From positions 496,001 to 560,000 of the forward strand of contig NZ_NHMK01000009.1 in the NCBI RefSeq assembly GCF_002198095.1: a stretch of 64,000 bases of DNA, in the 5' to 3' direction. Under the pieces are notes generated by a model that saw only the letters and a list, made by a program, of their open reading frames with translations, made no database searches and was not told the DNA's origin. A program made the translations under genes and the position numbers. Of the stretch, positions 12,561 through 27,992 are shown piece by piece. Every line of letters starts with the position of its first letter. Positions within the stretch are counted from its first letter, which is position 1. The stretch is from Deinococcus indicus (GTDB taxonomy: Bacteria; Deinococcota; Deinococci; Deinococcales; Deinococcaceae).

Positions 12561-12716
12561 TACGGATTCCGTTTGTTTCGCCAACAATCCGGAACCGCAC
12601 CGGATTGCCGGCTCCACGTCCGGAGGGGCGTTTCCCTCCTGCTCTGCGGGGCAGCTCTACGAGTCGCATCCGCTCGGATTGAACGGGCTTTGCAGCCCAT
12701 TCAATCGGAGTCCGTA
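12561..12716 (+). mobile_element. MITE-A copy F (156 bp)
   Basis: Full-length copy with a perfect TGA duplication at 12558-12560 (stop codon of the upstream gene) and 12717-12719. Begins TACGGATTCCGTTTG and ends CAATCGGAGTCCGTA. The right end provides CGGAG as a ribosome-binding site and, across the junction, the ATG of the next gene. Confidence 0.88.
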
Positions 12717-13222
12717 TGAAAATGGGCCTGATGCCGGACCGGACGCCGGGGCGCATCCACGCGCTGCACGGCTTTATCGGCAGCGGCAAGACCACCCTGG
12801 CCCGCACGCTGGAACAGGAGCTGGGCGCGCTGCGCTTCACGTCCGACGAGTGGATGACCGCCCTGTACGGCCAGGACCCGCCCGCCGACGAGTTCCCGGT
12901 CCTGTTCCGGCGTGTGATGACCGTCATGGAGGCCCAGTGGACCCGCGCCGTCACGCTGGGCGTGCCCGTCCTCCTGGATCACGGGTTCTGGACCCGCGCG
13001 GCCCGCGACGAACTGCGCGCGCAGGCCTCCGCGCTGGGCGCGCCGCTGACCCTGCACGTCCTGGCCGTCCCGGACGCCGAGGCGCGGCGGCGCGTGCAGG
13101 CCCGCAACCTCCAGCCGGGCGCGCTGCTGATCGCCGACGACACCTTCGACCTGTTCCGCCCCCGCTTCGAGCCGCTCACCCCGGCTGAGGAAGCCTTGCA
13201 GGACGTGACCCGCTGGCCCTGA
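12716..13222 (+). CDS. P-loop kinase-like ATPase (AAA_33 / zeta-toxin-type fold)
   Basis: 168 aa. Walker A HGFIGSGKTTLAR is at about residues 18-30, then FTSDEWMTALYG, a VLLDHGFWTRAARDEL Walker-B-like segment at about 82-97 and a lid region with RRRVQARN. This is the pattern of small bacterial nucleotide or metabolite kinases such as chloramphenicol or gluconate kinase relatives. The substrate is unknown and no antitoxin is adjacent. The ATG at 12716 spans the right end of MITE-A copy F, whose GGAG lies five bases upstream; a second ATG at 12722 is possible. Confidence 0.82.
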   Translation: MKMGLMPDRTPGRIHALHGFIGSGKTTLARTLEQELGALRFTSDEWMTALYGQDPPADEFPVLFRRVMTVMEAQWTRAVTLGVPVLLDHGFWTRAARDELRAQASALGAPLTLHVLAVPDAEARRRVQARNLQPGALLIADDTFDLFRPRFEPLTPAEEALQDVTRWP

Positions 13223-13234
13223 CCGCCGCCGGGA

Positions 13235-14203
13235 TCAGGGCAGGCGCGCGATCCGTTCCAGCAGCAGGTCGAAGAACGCCCCGTCGCGCACGCCGACCGC
13301 CACCTGCGCGTTCGCGGGCCGCCCGGTCACGCCGTACAGGTCGCAGACGGTGCGGCCCAGGTTCAACCCTTCCTGCGTCTCGACCTGCACGTCCATGGAC
13401 TGCCAGTCCAGCAGGTCCGGGCGCAGGGCCGCCGCGACCGCCAGCGGGTCGTGCAGCGCGCCACCGTCCAGGCCGTAGCGGTCGCGGTACACGCCCGCGT
13501 AGAAGGTCAGCAGTTCGGCGCACACGGCGCCCGCGCGGTTGCCCAGGGCGCGCAGGGCGTCCACCCGCCCGGGCGTGGCGACCGCCTGCATGGTCGCGTT
13601 CAGACCGATCATCCGCAGCGGCACGCCCGCACCGAACACGATCTGCGCGGCGTGCGGGTCCACCAGCGCGTTGAACTCGGCGGCCGGCGTGCGGTTCCCG
13701 TGTCCGGTGCTGCCGCCCATCCACACGATCTCGCGGATCAGGGGCGCGATGTCCGGCGCCATCCTCAGCGCCAGCGCCACGTTCGTGAGCGGCCCGGTCG
13801 GCACCAGCGTCACCTCGCCCGGCCGCGCCCGCACCGTGCGGATGATGAAGTCCACCGCGTGCCCCGCCTCCGGCCCCCGCAGCGGCTCCGGCAGGCCCGC
13901 CGCCGGCAGGCCGGTCGCGCCGTGCACGCTGGCCGCCGTGACCCCCTCGCGCAGCAGGGGCCGGTCCGCGCCCGCGAAGTACGGCACGTTCCGCCCCGCC
14001 TCGCCCGCCAGGGCCAGCACCACGCCCGCGTTGCGGGTCGTCAGGTCCAGCGGCACGTTCCCGTGCACGGCCGTGAAGCCCAGCACCTCCAGGTCCTCCG
14101 GGCTGCCCAGCGCCAGCAACCACCCCACCGCGTCGTCCAGGCCGGGGTCACCGTCGAAAATCACGGGCAGGGGCGCGGGGCGGGCCGGGATGCGGGCAGT
14201 CAT
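13235..14203 (-). CDS. Nucleoside hydrolase (IunH family)
   Basis: 322 aa. The start at 14203 (MTARIP) sits seven bases after a TATGCT box. The calcium-binding DGDPGLDDA motif, the family signature, is at about residues 16-24. TAVHGNVPLDLTTRNA, VPTGPLTNVALAL and VWMGGSTGHGNRTPAAEFN follow, and DPLA near residue 240 is the position of the catalytic histidine region (LHDPLAVAAAL). The family hydrolyses the N-glycosidic bond of ribonucleosides for salvage, and base specificity is not predictable here. Convergent with the upstream kinase, with only 12 bases between the stops. Confidence 0.93.
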   Translation of the reverse strand: MTARIPARPAPLPVIFDGDPGLDDAVGWLLALGSPEDLEVLGFTAVHGNVPLDLTTRNAGVVLALAGEAGRNVPYFAGADRPLLREGVTAASVHGATGLPAAGLPEPLRGPEAGHAVDFIIRTVRARPGEVTLVPTGPLTNVALALRMAPDIAPLIREIVWMGGSTGHGNRTPAAEFNALVDPHAAQIVFGAGVPLRMIGLNATMQAVATPGRVDALRALGNRAGAVCAELLTFYAGVYRDRYGLDGGALHDPLAVAAALRPDLLDWQSMDVQVETQEGLNLGRTVCDLYGVTGRPANAQVAVGVRDGAFFDLLLERIARLP

Positions 14204-14286
14204 GCCGGGCAGCATAGCGCCCCCCGGAACGCGCCCCCGGAACGCGAAAACGGGACCACGCAGGCCCCGTTCTCATGTTCCGGCGT

Positions 14287-14574
14287 TCAGGCCTGGGCGG
14301 CGCCTTCCTGCGGACCCTCGCCGCGAATGGTGGCGATGGTCGCCTCGACCATCTCCTGGAAGCCGCCCTGGTGCATGGCGGCCAGCAGTTCGATGGTCTT
14401 GGCGGCGCTGCCCTCGAACACGAAGCCGGTCTCGTGGATCTGGCAGCCCTGCATGGCGGTGCCGTCCTCGCCCCGGAAGACCAGCACGCACTTCTCGAAG
14501 GTGCAGTTCACGAACTGCGTGCCGTCCAGGGGAATGCGCTTACCGGTAAACGTCTGATTCTCGATCGTCTGCAT
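14287..14574 (-). CDS. Small pentapeptide-repeat-like protein
   Basis: 95 aa from the ATG at 14574. Residues about 4-45 have the alternating pattern of right-handed beta-helix pentapeptide repeats (QTFTG, TQFVNCTFEKC, MQGCQIHET, FVFEGS), with only five or six coils. The C-terminal part (ELLAAMHQGGFQEMVEATI) is helical. The function is unknown. Composition and codon use resemble the neighbours. A TATGCT box lies 11 bases before the start. Confidence 0.68.
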   Translation of the reverse strand: MQTIENQTFTGKRIPLDGTQFVNCTFEKCVLVFRGEDGTAMQGCQIHETGFVFEGSAAKTIELLAAMHQGGFQEMVEATIATIRGEGPQEGAAQA

Positions 14575-14625
14575 GATAGGCGGCCAGCATAGCGCGCCGC
14601 AGCCAGGGGCGCCCCCCGCCTGCGG

Positions 14626-14646
14626 TCCATTCAATCGGAGTCCGTA
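14626..14646 (+). mobile_element. MITE-A remnant G (right end only)
   Basis: Only the terminal TCCATTCAATCGGAGTCCGTA of a MITE-A remains, followed by TCA at 14647-14649 and then an internal part of MITE-B copy 2. It probably marks a MITE-A that had inserted into MITE-B before a deletion. Confidence 0.65.
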
Positions 14647-14649
14647 TCA

Positions 14650-14758
14650 CGCCCTGCCTGCTCACCCCCTCCCAGCCTCCCCCCTCAAGGGGGAGGGGCA
14701 AACACGGCGTGTTCATCGCTGGTCTGCCCGAAAGGGATGAACCTGTCCGCACCATTGA
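14650..14758 (-). mobile_element. MITE-B copy 2, truncated
   Basis: Reverse orientation. The right side is intact, with CCTGTCCGCACCATT near the end, followed by GA and TCA at 14759-14761, which is the TGA stop of pullulanase. The left side breaks off inside the element at the internal GGCGTGA site. The stem CCCCCTCAAGGGGGAGGGG lies at about 14680-14698. Confidence 0.7.
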
Positions 14759-18460
<3,702 letters not shown>

Positions 18461-18596
18461 GTGTGCCTCGAAGTGTACCCCGCCACGCGTGGGAGTGCTT
18501 CCATGAACCGGTTCCACCCCGCCCGGCGGCAGACCCCAACGTTCCTTGAGGCCCGGCACACCCGCCCCGCCGCGCCCCGACCCTACAGTGGGCGCC

Positions 18597-18806
18597 ATGA
18601 CCGGACACACCAGCGACGAAGTGGTGGGCAACCCCACCGAACCCCACGAGCACAGCGACGCCGAGAGCCTGCGTCACATTCCCCCCAGCTACGACCAGCG
18701 CGGCGTGGTGCAGGACAGCCCCGGCAACCCCGACATCGGCGTCGAGCACGGCGAACCCAACCGCCAGAAAGACCCGGAAAACGACAACGCCAACGACGGC
18801 GTGTAA
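18597..18806 (+). CDS. Small acidic protein of unknown function
   Basis: 69 aa from an ATG exactly seven bases after TACAGT (18584-18589), the leaderless arrangement that makes this short gene credible. The product is polar, rich in Glu, Asp, His, Asn and Pro, with no hydrophobic core, so it is probably disordered. No family recognised. A terminator hairpin follows at once. Confidence 0.7.
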   Translation: MTGHTSDEVVGNPTEPHEHSDAESLRHIPPSYDQRGVVQDSPGNPDIGVEHGEPNRQKDPENDNANDGV

Positions 18807-18829
18807 CCCGCTGCCCACGAAACAGGAAA

Positions 18830-18859
18830 GAGGCCCCATCCGGTATGGATGCGGGCCTC
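18830..18859. terminator. Bidirectional terminator between the small ORF and the gal operon
   Basis: Stem GAGGCCCCATCC paired with GGATGCGGGCCTC (one bulged C), loop GGTAT. It lies 24 bases after the small acidic ORF and 18 bases after the galK stop on the other strand. Confidence 0.7.
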
Positions 18860-18876
18860 CTGATCTGTCGCTCAGC

Positions 18877-19946
18877 TCAGGGAACGACCTGCCGTCCTTC
18901 CGGGCCGTACTGCGCCAGCACGGCCTGCGCGACGGCGCCCGCCTGCCCGGCCCGCACGAGCGCCACGACCGCGCCGCCGAAGCCCGCGCCGGTCATGCGC
19001 GCCCCGAACACGTCCGGGTGCGCCTGAAGCAGCGCCACGAGCGCGTCCACCTGCGGGTGGCTGACGGCGTAGTCGTCGCGCAGGCTGGCGTGGCTGGCGT
19101 TCATCAGCACGCCGAAGCGCGCGGCGTCCACGTCGGCGGCCAGGGCGGCCTGCACGCGGGCGTTCTCGCTGACCACGTGCCGCGCCCGCTCGCGCAGCGG
19201 TTCGGGCAGCGCCTCCACGCTCTGGGGGTCCTGCACGTCGCGCAGTTCGGTCACGCCCAGCAGGCGGGCGGCCTCCTCGACCTGCGCGCGGCGTTCGTTG
19301 TAGCCGCTCTCGGCGAGTTTGCGCGGCACGCCGCTGTCGATGACCAGCACCTCGGCCCCGGCGGGCAGGGGCAGCAGGTGGCGTTCCAGGCTGCGGGTGT
19401 CGAGCAGCAGCATGGTCGCGCTGTTCGCCACCGAGCTGGCCATCTGGTCCATGATGCCGCACTGCACGCCCACGAACTCGTGCTCGACGCGCTGCGCGAT
19501 CAGGGCGACCCGTTCGTCGCTGGCATCCAGGATGCCCAGGTCGCGCAGGCCGCGCAGCACCGCGACTTCCAGCGCGGCGCTGCTGCTGAGGCCCGCGCCC
19601 ATCGGCACGTTCGACGTGACATGCACGTCCAGCCCGTCCGGCGCGCCGCCCAGCGCCAGCGCGCCCGCCACGTAGCGCGCAAATCCGTCCTGGGCGTTCC
19701 CGCCCACCGGGAAGGTGCTCTGTTCGTTCAGGTCGGCGGCGAACACCCGGTGCTCGCGCGTGCCGTTGGCCCCCAGAGCCACGGTCGTCATCTGCGGGAT
19801 GGCGGTGGGCAACACGAACCCGCCCTGGTAGTCGGTGTGCTCGCCGAGCAGATTCACGCGGCCCGGCGCGCTCGCCGTCACCTGCGGCGCGCGGCCGAAG
19901 TGCTGCTCGAAGGTGGGAATGCTGGCGGAAGGGGTGGCGGGGGTGC

Positions 19947-19950
<4 letters not shown>
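18877..19950 (-). CDS. galK: Galactokinase
   Basis: 357 aa. It starts with a GTG that overlaps the galT stop as GTGA, so translation is coupled. The galactokinase signature [19 protein letters not shown] is at about residues 23-41, the GHMP ATP motif [18 protein letters not shown] at about 112-129, and the [11 protein letters not shown] motif near residue 325. It phosphorylates galactose to galactose-1-phosphate, the first Leloir step. It is the last gene of the eight-gene galactoside operon. Confidence 0.96.
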
Positions 19951-21064
<1,114 letters not shown>

Positions 21065-21068
<4 letters not shown>

Positions 21069-22556
21069 TTCTGGGCCTCACGGTAGGAGTGCGGGGCCAG
21101 CGGTCGGCCCTGGGCGTCCGGCGCGGGCCGGTCGGTCAGGTTGAACTCGCCGCGCGAGAAGTGCGTGACGGCCGCCCCGCCGCGCAGGCTCAGGCTGACC
21201 GGGCGGTCCGGCGTGCTGACTTTCAGGCAGCGGCGCAGCAACTCCAGGCCCTCGTCGTTCAGCAGCGCGATGGGGTCGCTGCTGGCGCGCAGACCGCCGA
21301 TTACGTCCAGCATCCCGGCAATCGCCTCGCGTTCGGGCGTGCTGAGCATGCTCAGTTCGCGGCGGCAGATCGCCACGTCCGGGTCCGGCTGGTACCACGC
21401 GCTCTGATACCAGCGGCTCAGGGCGGTGTGCAGCGCGTTGCGGGCGCTGGGGCCGGTCGCGTCGCCCAGCCACACCCGCCGGGACTCCTCGTCCCAGATG
21501 GGCGCCACGTCCGGCCCGGTGCGCATGGCGTCCACCACGCCGATACTCTGCGCGAGCGGCGCGCCGCACCCCAGGATGAACGCGTCCGGCCCGGCCCCCT
21601 CGCGGAAGGCCTCGATGCCCATGCGGTACGCCCCGGCGCGGCCCACACTGGGGTCGTGCCGCACGCCGGGCAGCGACGCGCCGTACAGGAAGTCGATCTT
21701 CAGGTACGTGTACCCCCAGCCGCGCACGGTCGCGCCCAGGTTCCGCAGCCACGCCAGCACCTCCGGGTGGGTGGTGTCCAGCGCGTAGTACGGCCCGCCC
21801 CAGTTCTGCCCGACCGGGAGCGGCTGGCCGTCCTCGCCGCGCAGCATCCAGTCCGGGTGCTGCGCGAACAGCTGCGAGGTCGGGGACGCCAGGAACGGCG
21901 CGAGCCAGATGCCCGGCGTGAACCCCAGCGCCCGCAACCGCTCCGGCAGGTCACGGGCGTGCCCGCCGAAGTGCGCCGACGGCAGTTCCCAGTCGCCCAG
22001 GTCCGCCTGGAAGCCGTCGTCGAGCTGGAACACGTCGAAGTCCAGGCCCTGCTCGCGGGCCAGTCGGGCGTTGTCCAGCATGGCGTCCAGCGTCACGGCG
22101 CGGTAGTACGAGTACCACGAGCACCACACCCGCAGCGGCGCGGGCGTCCGCGCGTGCATGGCCGAGCCCAGCTGCGCCGCGTGCGCTTCCAGCGTGGCGA
22201 TCACGTCCGGCGTCTCCTCCCACAGCACCCCGACCTCCGGGCCTTCCAGGCGGCAGGTGACGGTCACGTGGTCGCCCTGCGCGCGGGCCTCCCACTGCAC
22301 GAAGGTGCGCGTCGCGTCCAGCGCCCCGCCCACCCAGCCGCTGCCGTCCTCGCGGGCCAGGGCCAGCACGGTATGGCTGCGCCACACGCCTGCCTCGCCG
22401 CCCGGCGCGAAGCCCGGATCGTGTCCCTGCTCGACCTGCCAGTGGTGCGCCGGGGCCACCTGCCGCGCTGTCAGCGGGTGCAGTTCCGCCTCACTCCAGG
22501 ACTGGAACCCGCTGATCAGCACCTTCAGGCCCGCCGGGGCCTCGTTCACCGTCCAC

Positions 22557-22564
<8 letters not shown>
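21065..22564 (-). CDS. Alpha-galactosidase, GH36-type
   Basis: 499 aa, compact for GH36. The start at 22564 has AAGGAG just upstream and overlaps the beta-galactosidase stop by 8 bases. Residues about 135-160 read [12 protein letters not shown]..., and a [17 protein letters not shown] segment follows. The nucleophile region [12 protein letters not shown] is at about 281-292 and a [21 protein letters not shown] segment follows, as in melibiases. No signal peptide, so it works on imported alpha-galactosides such as melibiose or raffinose. Acid/base residue not assigned. Confidence 0.9.
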
Positions 22565-24599
<2,035 letters not shown>

Positions 24600-24703
24600 G
24601 AACTCGTCCTTACGGGCAGGCTCCGGGGTGCGGGGGCCTGTGGAAACGGGAAAACCGGATGAACAGACGGGGAACGCGGGGGTAGGCGGGGCGCCAGGGG
24701 AGA

Positions 24704-24725
24704 GGCCGGGCACCACGACCCGGCC
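24704..24725 (-). terminator. Intercistronic hairpin between the sugar permease and beta-galactosidase genes
   Basis: A perfect 7-bp GC stem, GGCCGGG (24704-24710) / CCCGGCC (24719-24725), in the 141-bp gap inside the operon. With no T run it is more likely an attenuator or mRNA-stability element than a full stop. Confidence 0.5.
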
Positions 24726-24740
24726 GCCGCCCTCCGGGGG

Positions 24741-25610
24741 TCAGTCCTTGACGGCGCCGCCCGCGATGCCCGCCACGAAGTGCCGCTGCAACGCCAGGAA
24801 CAGCATCAGGAACGGAATGGTGGCGATCGCCGTGCCCACCATGATCCCGCCCCACGACACGCGCGTCAGGCCGATCAGGGTGCCCAGCGCCACCGGCATG
24901 GTGTAACTGTCCTTGTTGGTCAGGACCAGCAGCGGCCACAGGTAATCGTTCCAGGACGCCAGGAACAGCAGGATCGCCAGCGCAGCCATGGCCGGCCGCA
25001 CGACCGGCAGCGCGATCTGCCAGAAGGTGCGCCACTCGCTGGCCCCGTCGATCCGCGCGGCGTTCAGCAGGTCGGTCGGGACCGTCTGGAACGCCTGACG
25101 CATGTAGAAGATCCCGATGGTGTTCGCCAGGGTCGGCAGGATCACCGCCCAGTACGTGTTCGAGATCTGCATGTCGCGCGCCACCATGATGAACTGCGGA
25201 ATGATCGTCACGAACGTCGGGATGGTCAGGGTCGCCAGGATCAGCCCGAACAGCCAGCCCTTGCCGGGAAAGTCGAACTTCGCGAACGCGTACCCGCCCA
25301 TGGAGGTCAGCAGCATGCTGAACACCGTGTACAGCGACGCGATCACCACCGAGTTCAGCAGCGCCCGCAGGTAGTTCGTGTCGGCCTGAAGTCCCCGGAA
25401 GTTCTCCCCGAACGCCCCGCCGAACCACAGCGGCGGGTTCGCGCTGAAGATCGCGCTTTCCGGGTGCGTGCTGAACACCGCCATCATCCACAGCGGCGCC
25501 AGGAACAGCGCGGCCAGCGGAATCAGCGCCAGGTGCAGCCAGAAGGCCTTGATGCGGTTGCGGGCCTTCACGCCCGCCTTGTCCTTGGGTGCCTGCATGG
25601 CGGTCGTCAT
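24741..25610 (-). CDS. Carbohydrate ABC transporter permease, MalG-type
   Basis: 289 aa. The start at 25610 is preceded by GGGAGGGA and overlaps the other permease as ATGA. Six membrane helices are visible. The EAA loop that contacts the ATPase reads EWRTFWQIALPVVRPAMAAL near residue 190. With the upstream permease and binding protein it forms a CUT1 sugar importer for the galactoside operon. No ATPase gene is in the operon, so a shared MsmK/MalK-like ATPase elsewhere is inferred. Confidence 0.93.
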   Translation of the reverse strand: MTTAMQAPKDKAGVKARNRIKAFWLHLALIPLAALFLAPLWMMAVFSTHPESAIFSANPPLWFGGAFGENFRGLQADTNYLRALLNSVVIASLYTVFSMLLTSMGGYAFAKFDFPGKGWLFGLILATLTIPTFVTIIPQFIMVARDMQISNTYWAVILPTLANTIGIFYMRQAFQTVPTDLLNAARIDGASEWRTFWQIALPVVRPAMAALAILLFLASWNDYLWPLLVLTNKDSYTMPVALGTLIGLTRVSWGGIMVGTAIATIPFLMLFLALQRHFVAGIAGGAVKD

Positions 25611-26521
25611 TCGTCCCTCCCGAACAGGCGCAGCTGCACCACGCTGAAGATCGCCGCGATGGCCGCGACCGTGTACGCGATCGCGCTGGCGTACCCGAAG
25701 TTGAAGGAGCGGAAGCCCTGCTGGTACAGGTACGTCCCGAGCGTCATGGTGGAGTTGCCGGGGCCGCTGTTCGTGATCAGCGCCGGTTCCGTGAACAGTT
25801 GCAGCGTGCCGATCACGCTGAGCACCAGACAGAACAGCAGGCTGGGGCGCAGCAGCGGCAGCGTGATCTTCCAGAACTGCTGCCAGGGCGTGGCGCCGTC
25901 GATGCTGGCCGCCTCGTACACGTCCTCGCTGATGCCCTGCAGGCCCGCAAGCAGGATGATGGCGTTGTAGCCGGTCCAGCGCCACGTCATGGCGAGGATC
26001 AGGACCGTCATGGCCGGCCCGGACTGGTTCAGCCAGTCCACGGCGGGCAGGCCCAGGCCGGTCAGGCCACGGTTGACCATGCCGAAGTCCGTGTTGAACA
26101 GCAGGCGGAACACCGCCGAGTACGCCACGGTCCCCACGACCAGCGGCGCGAAGAACGCGAACCGGAACCACCCGGCGGCCTTCAGGAGTTTGCTGTTCAG
26201 CGCCACGGCCAGCACCGTCGCCAGCGACAGCATCAGCGGCACCTGAATCACCAGGATCACCAGGGTGTTGCGCAGCGCCGTGCGGAAGAATTCGTCCTGC
26301 ACGAGTCGAGACCAGTTCGCCAGTCCGAAGGGAGCGGTGTCACCCAGGCGCGAATCCTTGAAGCTCATCATGAAGGAACTGAGGATCGGCCACGCCCAGA
26401 ACGTCAGGAAGATGATCAGGTAGGGCAGGATGAACAGGTAGGGGGCCTTGGGCGTGCGGGCCCACCATCCGGCTTTCCGGACGGGGTGCGGCCGGGCGGG
26501 TGGCTGCGGAACTGTGGTCAT
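25607..26521 (-). CDS. Carbohydrate ABC transporter permease, MalF-type
   Basis: 304 aa, start at 26521 with GAGGT upstream. The first helix begins at about residue 28 (YLFILPYLIIFLTFWAWP). The EAA loop DVYEAASIDGATPWQQFW is at about 197-214. It lies between the binding-protein gene and the second permease gene, the usual CUT1 order. Confidence 0.93.
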   Translation of the reverse strand: MTTVPQPPARPHPVRKAGWWARTPKAPYLFILPYLIIFLTFWAWPILSSFMMSFKDSRLGDTAPFGLANWSRLVQDEFFRTALRNTLVILVIQVPLMLSLATVLAVALNSKLLKAAGWFRFAFFAPLVVGTVAYSAVFRLLFNTDFGMVNRGLTGLGLPAVDWLNQSGPAMTVLILAMTWRWTGYNAIILLAGLQGISEDVYEAASIDGATPWQQFWKITLPLLRPSLLFCLVLSVIGTLQLFTEPALITNSGPGNSTMTLGTYLYQQGFRSFNFGYASAIAYTVAAIAAIFSVVQLRLFGRDE

Positions 26522-26577
26522 GGGTACCTCTGTGGAACGCGTGCGGGGCGGAAGGACGACCGCCGGAACGGGGGAGC

Positions 26578-26624
26578 GGGGCGGGGAGGACGGCGCCCAT
26601 GGTGCGCGCCGCTCTTCCCGCCCC
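26578..26624 (-). terminator. Attenuator-like hairpin after the binding-protein gene
   Basis: GGGGCGGG (26578-26585) pairs with CCCGCCCC (26617-26624), with an inner GGCGC / GCGCC pair. Such hairpins after the binding-protein gene let it be expressed above the permeases; that role is inferred here. Confidence 0.5.
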
Positions 26625-26656
26625 GTCTCATGTGCTCAACCGGTCAGACCGGGGAT

Positions 26657-27925
26657 TTACTTGGCGACCGGCAGGCCGGTGGCGCTGGAGATCTTCTTGG
26701 CGGCGTCGTCCAGGGCCTCCTTGGCGGTCTTGTACTTGCCCTTGATGTAGTCGGCCTGCACCACGATCATGACCTGACGGGCGTCCTGGAAGTACTGGGT
26801 GCCGCGCGCCTGGGGCACGTCGCCCAGCGTGTCGAGGATGGTCTGCCAGACCTTCTGGTTGCCCCAGTACGGCTGCGCGACCTTCACGTAGGAGTCCTTG
26901 GTGGCCGACAGCAGGCTGGGCACCAGACCCTGGCTCTTGAGCATGGTCACCTGACCGTTGGTGGTGGCCAGGGCGTTTTCCATGAAGGCGTACGCGGCGG
27001 CCTTGTTCTTGCTGCTGGAGGGCAGGGCCAGGGCGCTGCCGCCCAGGTTCGCGGCGCGCACGCCGCCGGCCTTGTTGGCGGGCATGGGGTACACGCCCCA
27101 CTTGCCCTTCTGGTCGGGGGCGTTCGTACGGATGGTGCCCTCGTACCACGCGCCGAACATGGCGCTGGCGCTGCGGCCCGCCTTGAAGGACGTGATCTGG
27201 CCGCCCCAGTCGCCGGTCGCGACGACCTGCGCGTCGTACAGTTTCTTGATGGTGGTCAGGGCGTCCACGCAGCCGGTCTTGTTGACCGTGACGCTGGTGC
27301 CGGCGTTGTCGAAGTAGAAGCAGTTGTTCTGGTTGGCGAGCATGCGGAACCACTCGTCGTCCTGGCCGTTGGCGACGACGCCCATCTTGACCTTGCCGTC
27401 GAACTTGGCGTTGACCTTCTTGCCGGCGGCGATGAAGTCGTCCCAGGTCTTGATGGCGTTGGCGTTCACGCCTGCCTGCTGGTACAGGTCACGGCGGTAG
27501 AAGATCACGACGGGGCCGGAATCCCAGGGCATCGCGAAGCGCTTGTTGCCGGCCATCAGTTCGGTCCACTTGAACGCCGGGAAGTTCTTGGCGAGCTTGT
27601 CGGCGCCCAGGGTGTTCAGGTCGGTGAAGCAGTTGGGGAAGCGCGCCCAGAACACTTCGGCCTCGTTGTTCTCGATGGAGTACACGTCGGGCATGTCGGC
27701 GCCGCCGGCCGCGCAGCCCGCCAGGCCACGGTCGTACACGTTCTGGTTGCCCAGGTCGACCACGTTGACCTTCACGTTGGGGTACTTCTTGTTGAAGCTG
27801 GGGATGGTGCTTTCGAGCGCCTTGGCGGCGGCGTCCCAGGACCAGACGGTCACGGTGCCGGACAGGCTCTGCGCGGAGGCGGCGGAGGCGAGGGCAAGGG
27901 CGGTCAGCAGTGCGAGTTTCTTCAT
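26657..27925 (-). CDS. Extracellular sugar-binding protein of the galactoside ABC importer
   Basis: 422 aa. The ATG at 27925 is preferred over the one at 27931 because CGGAGG then lies at the right distance. The signal peptide MKKLALLTALALASAASAQ is cleaved without a lipobox cysteine. The mature part opens with LSGTVTVWSWD and has the binding-protein family pattern (FNKKYPNVKVNVVDLG, WDDFIAAGKKVNAKF). Family 1 solute-binding proteins bind oligosaccharides, and the operon points to alpha- and beta-galactosides. Confidence 0.94.
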   Translation of the reverse strand: MKKLALLTALALASAASAQSLSGTVTVWSWDAAAKALESTIPSFNKKYPNVKVNVVDLGNQNVYDRGLAGCAAGGADMPDVYSIENNEAEVFWARFPNCFTDLNTLGADKLAKNFPAFKWTELMAGNKRFAMPWDSGPVVIFYRRDLYQQAGVNANAIKTWDDFIAAGKKVNAKFDGKVKMGVVANGQDDEWFRMLANQNNCFYFDNAGTSVTVNKTGCVDALTTIKKLYDAQVVATGDWGGQITSFKAGRSASAMFGAWYEGTIRTNAPDQKGKWGVYPMPANKAGGVRAANLGGSALALPSSSKNKAAAYAFMENALATTNGQVTMLKSQGLVPSLLSATKDSYVKVAQPYWGNQKVWQTILDTLGDVPQARGTQYFQDARQVMIVVQADYIKGKYKTAKEALDDAAKKISSATGLPVAK

Positions 27926-27992
27926 GGGCATCCTCCGGGGATGGGTGGGAAGGGACAGGGTTGGGGTGAAGCTGGGGTGGGGCGGAAGAGCG

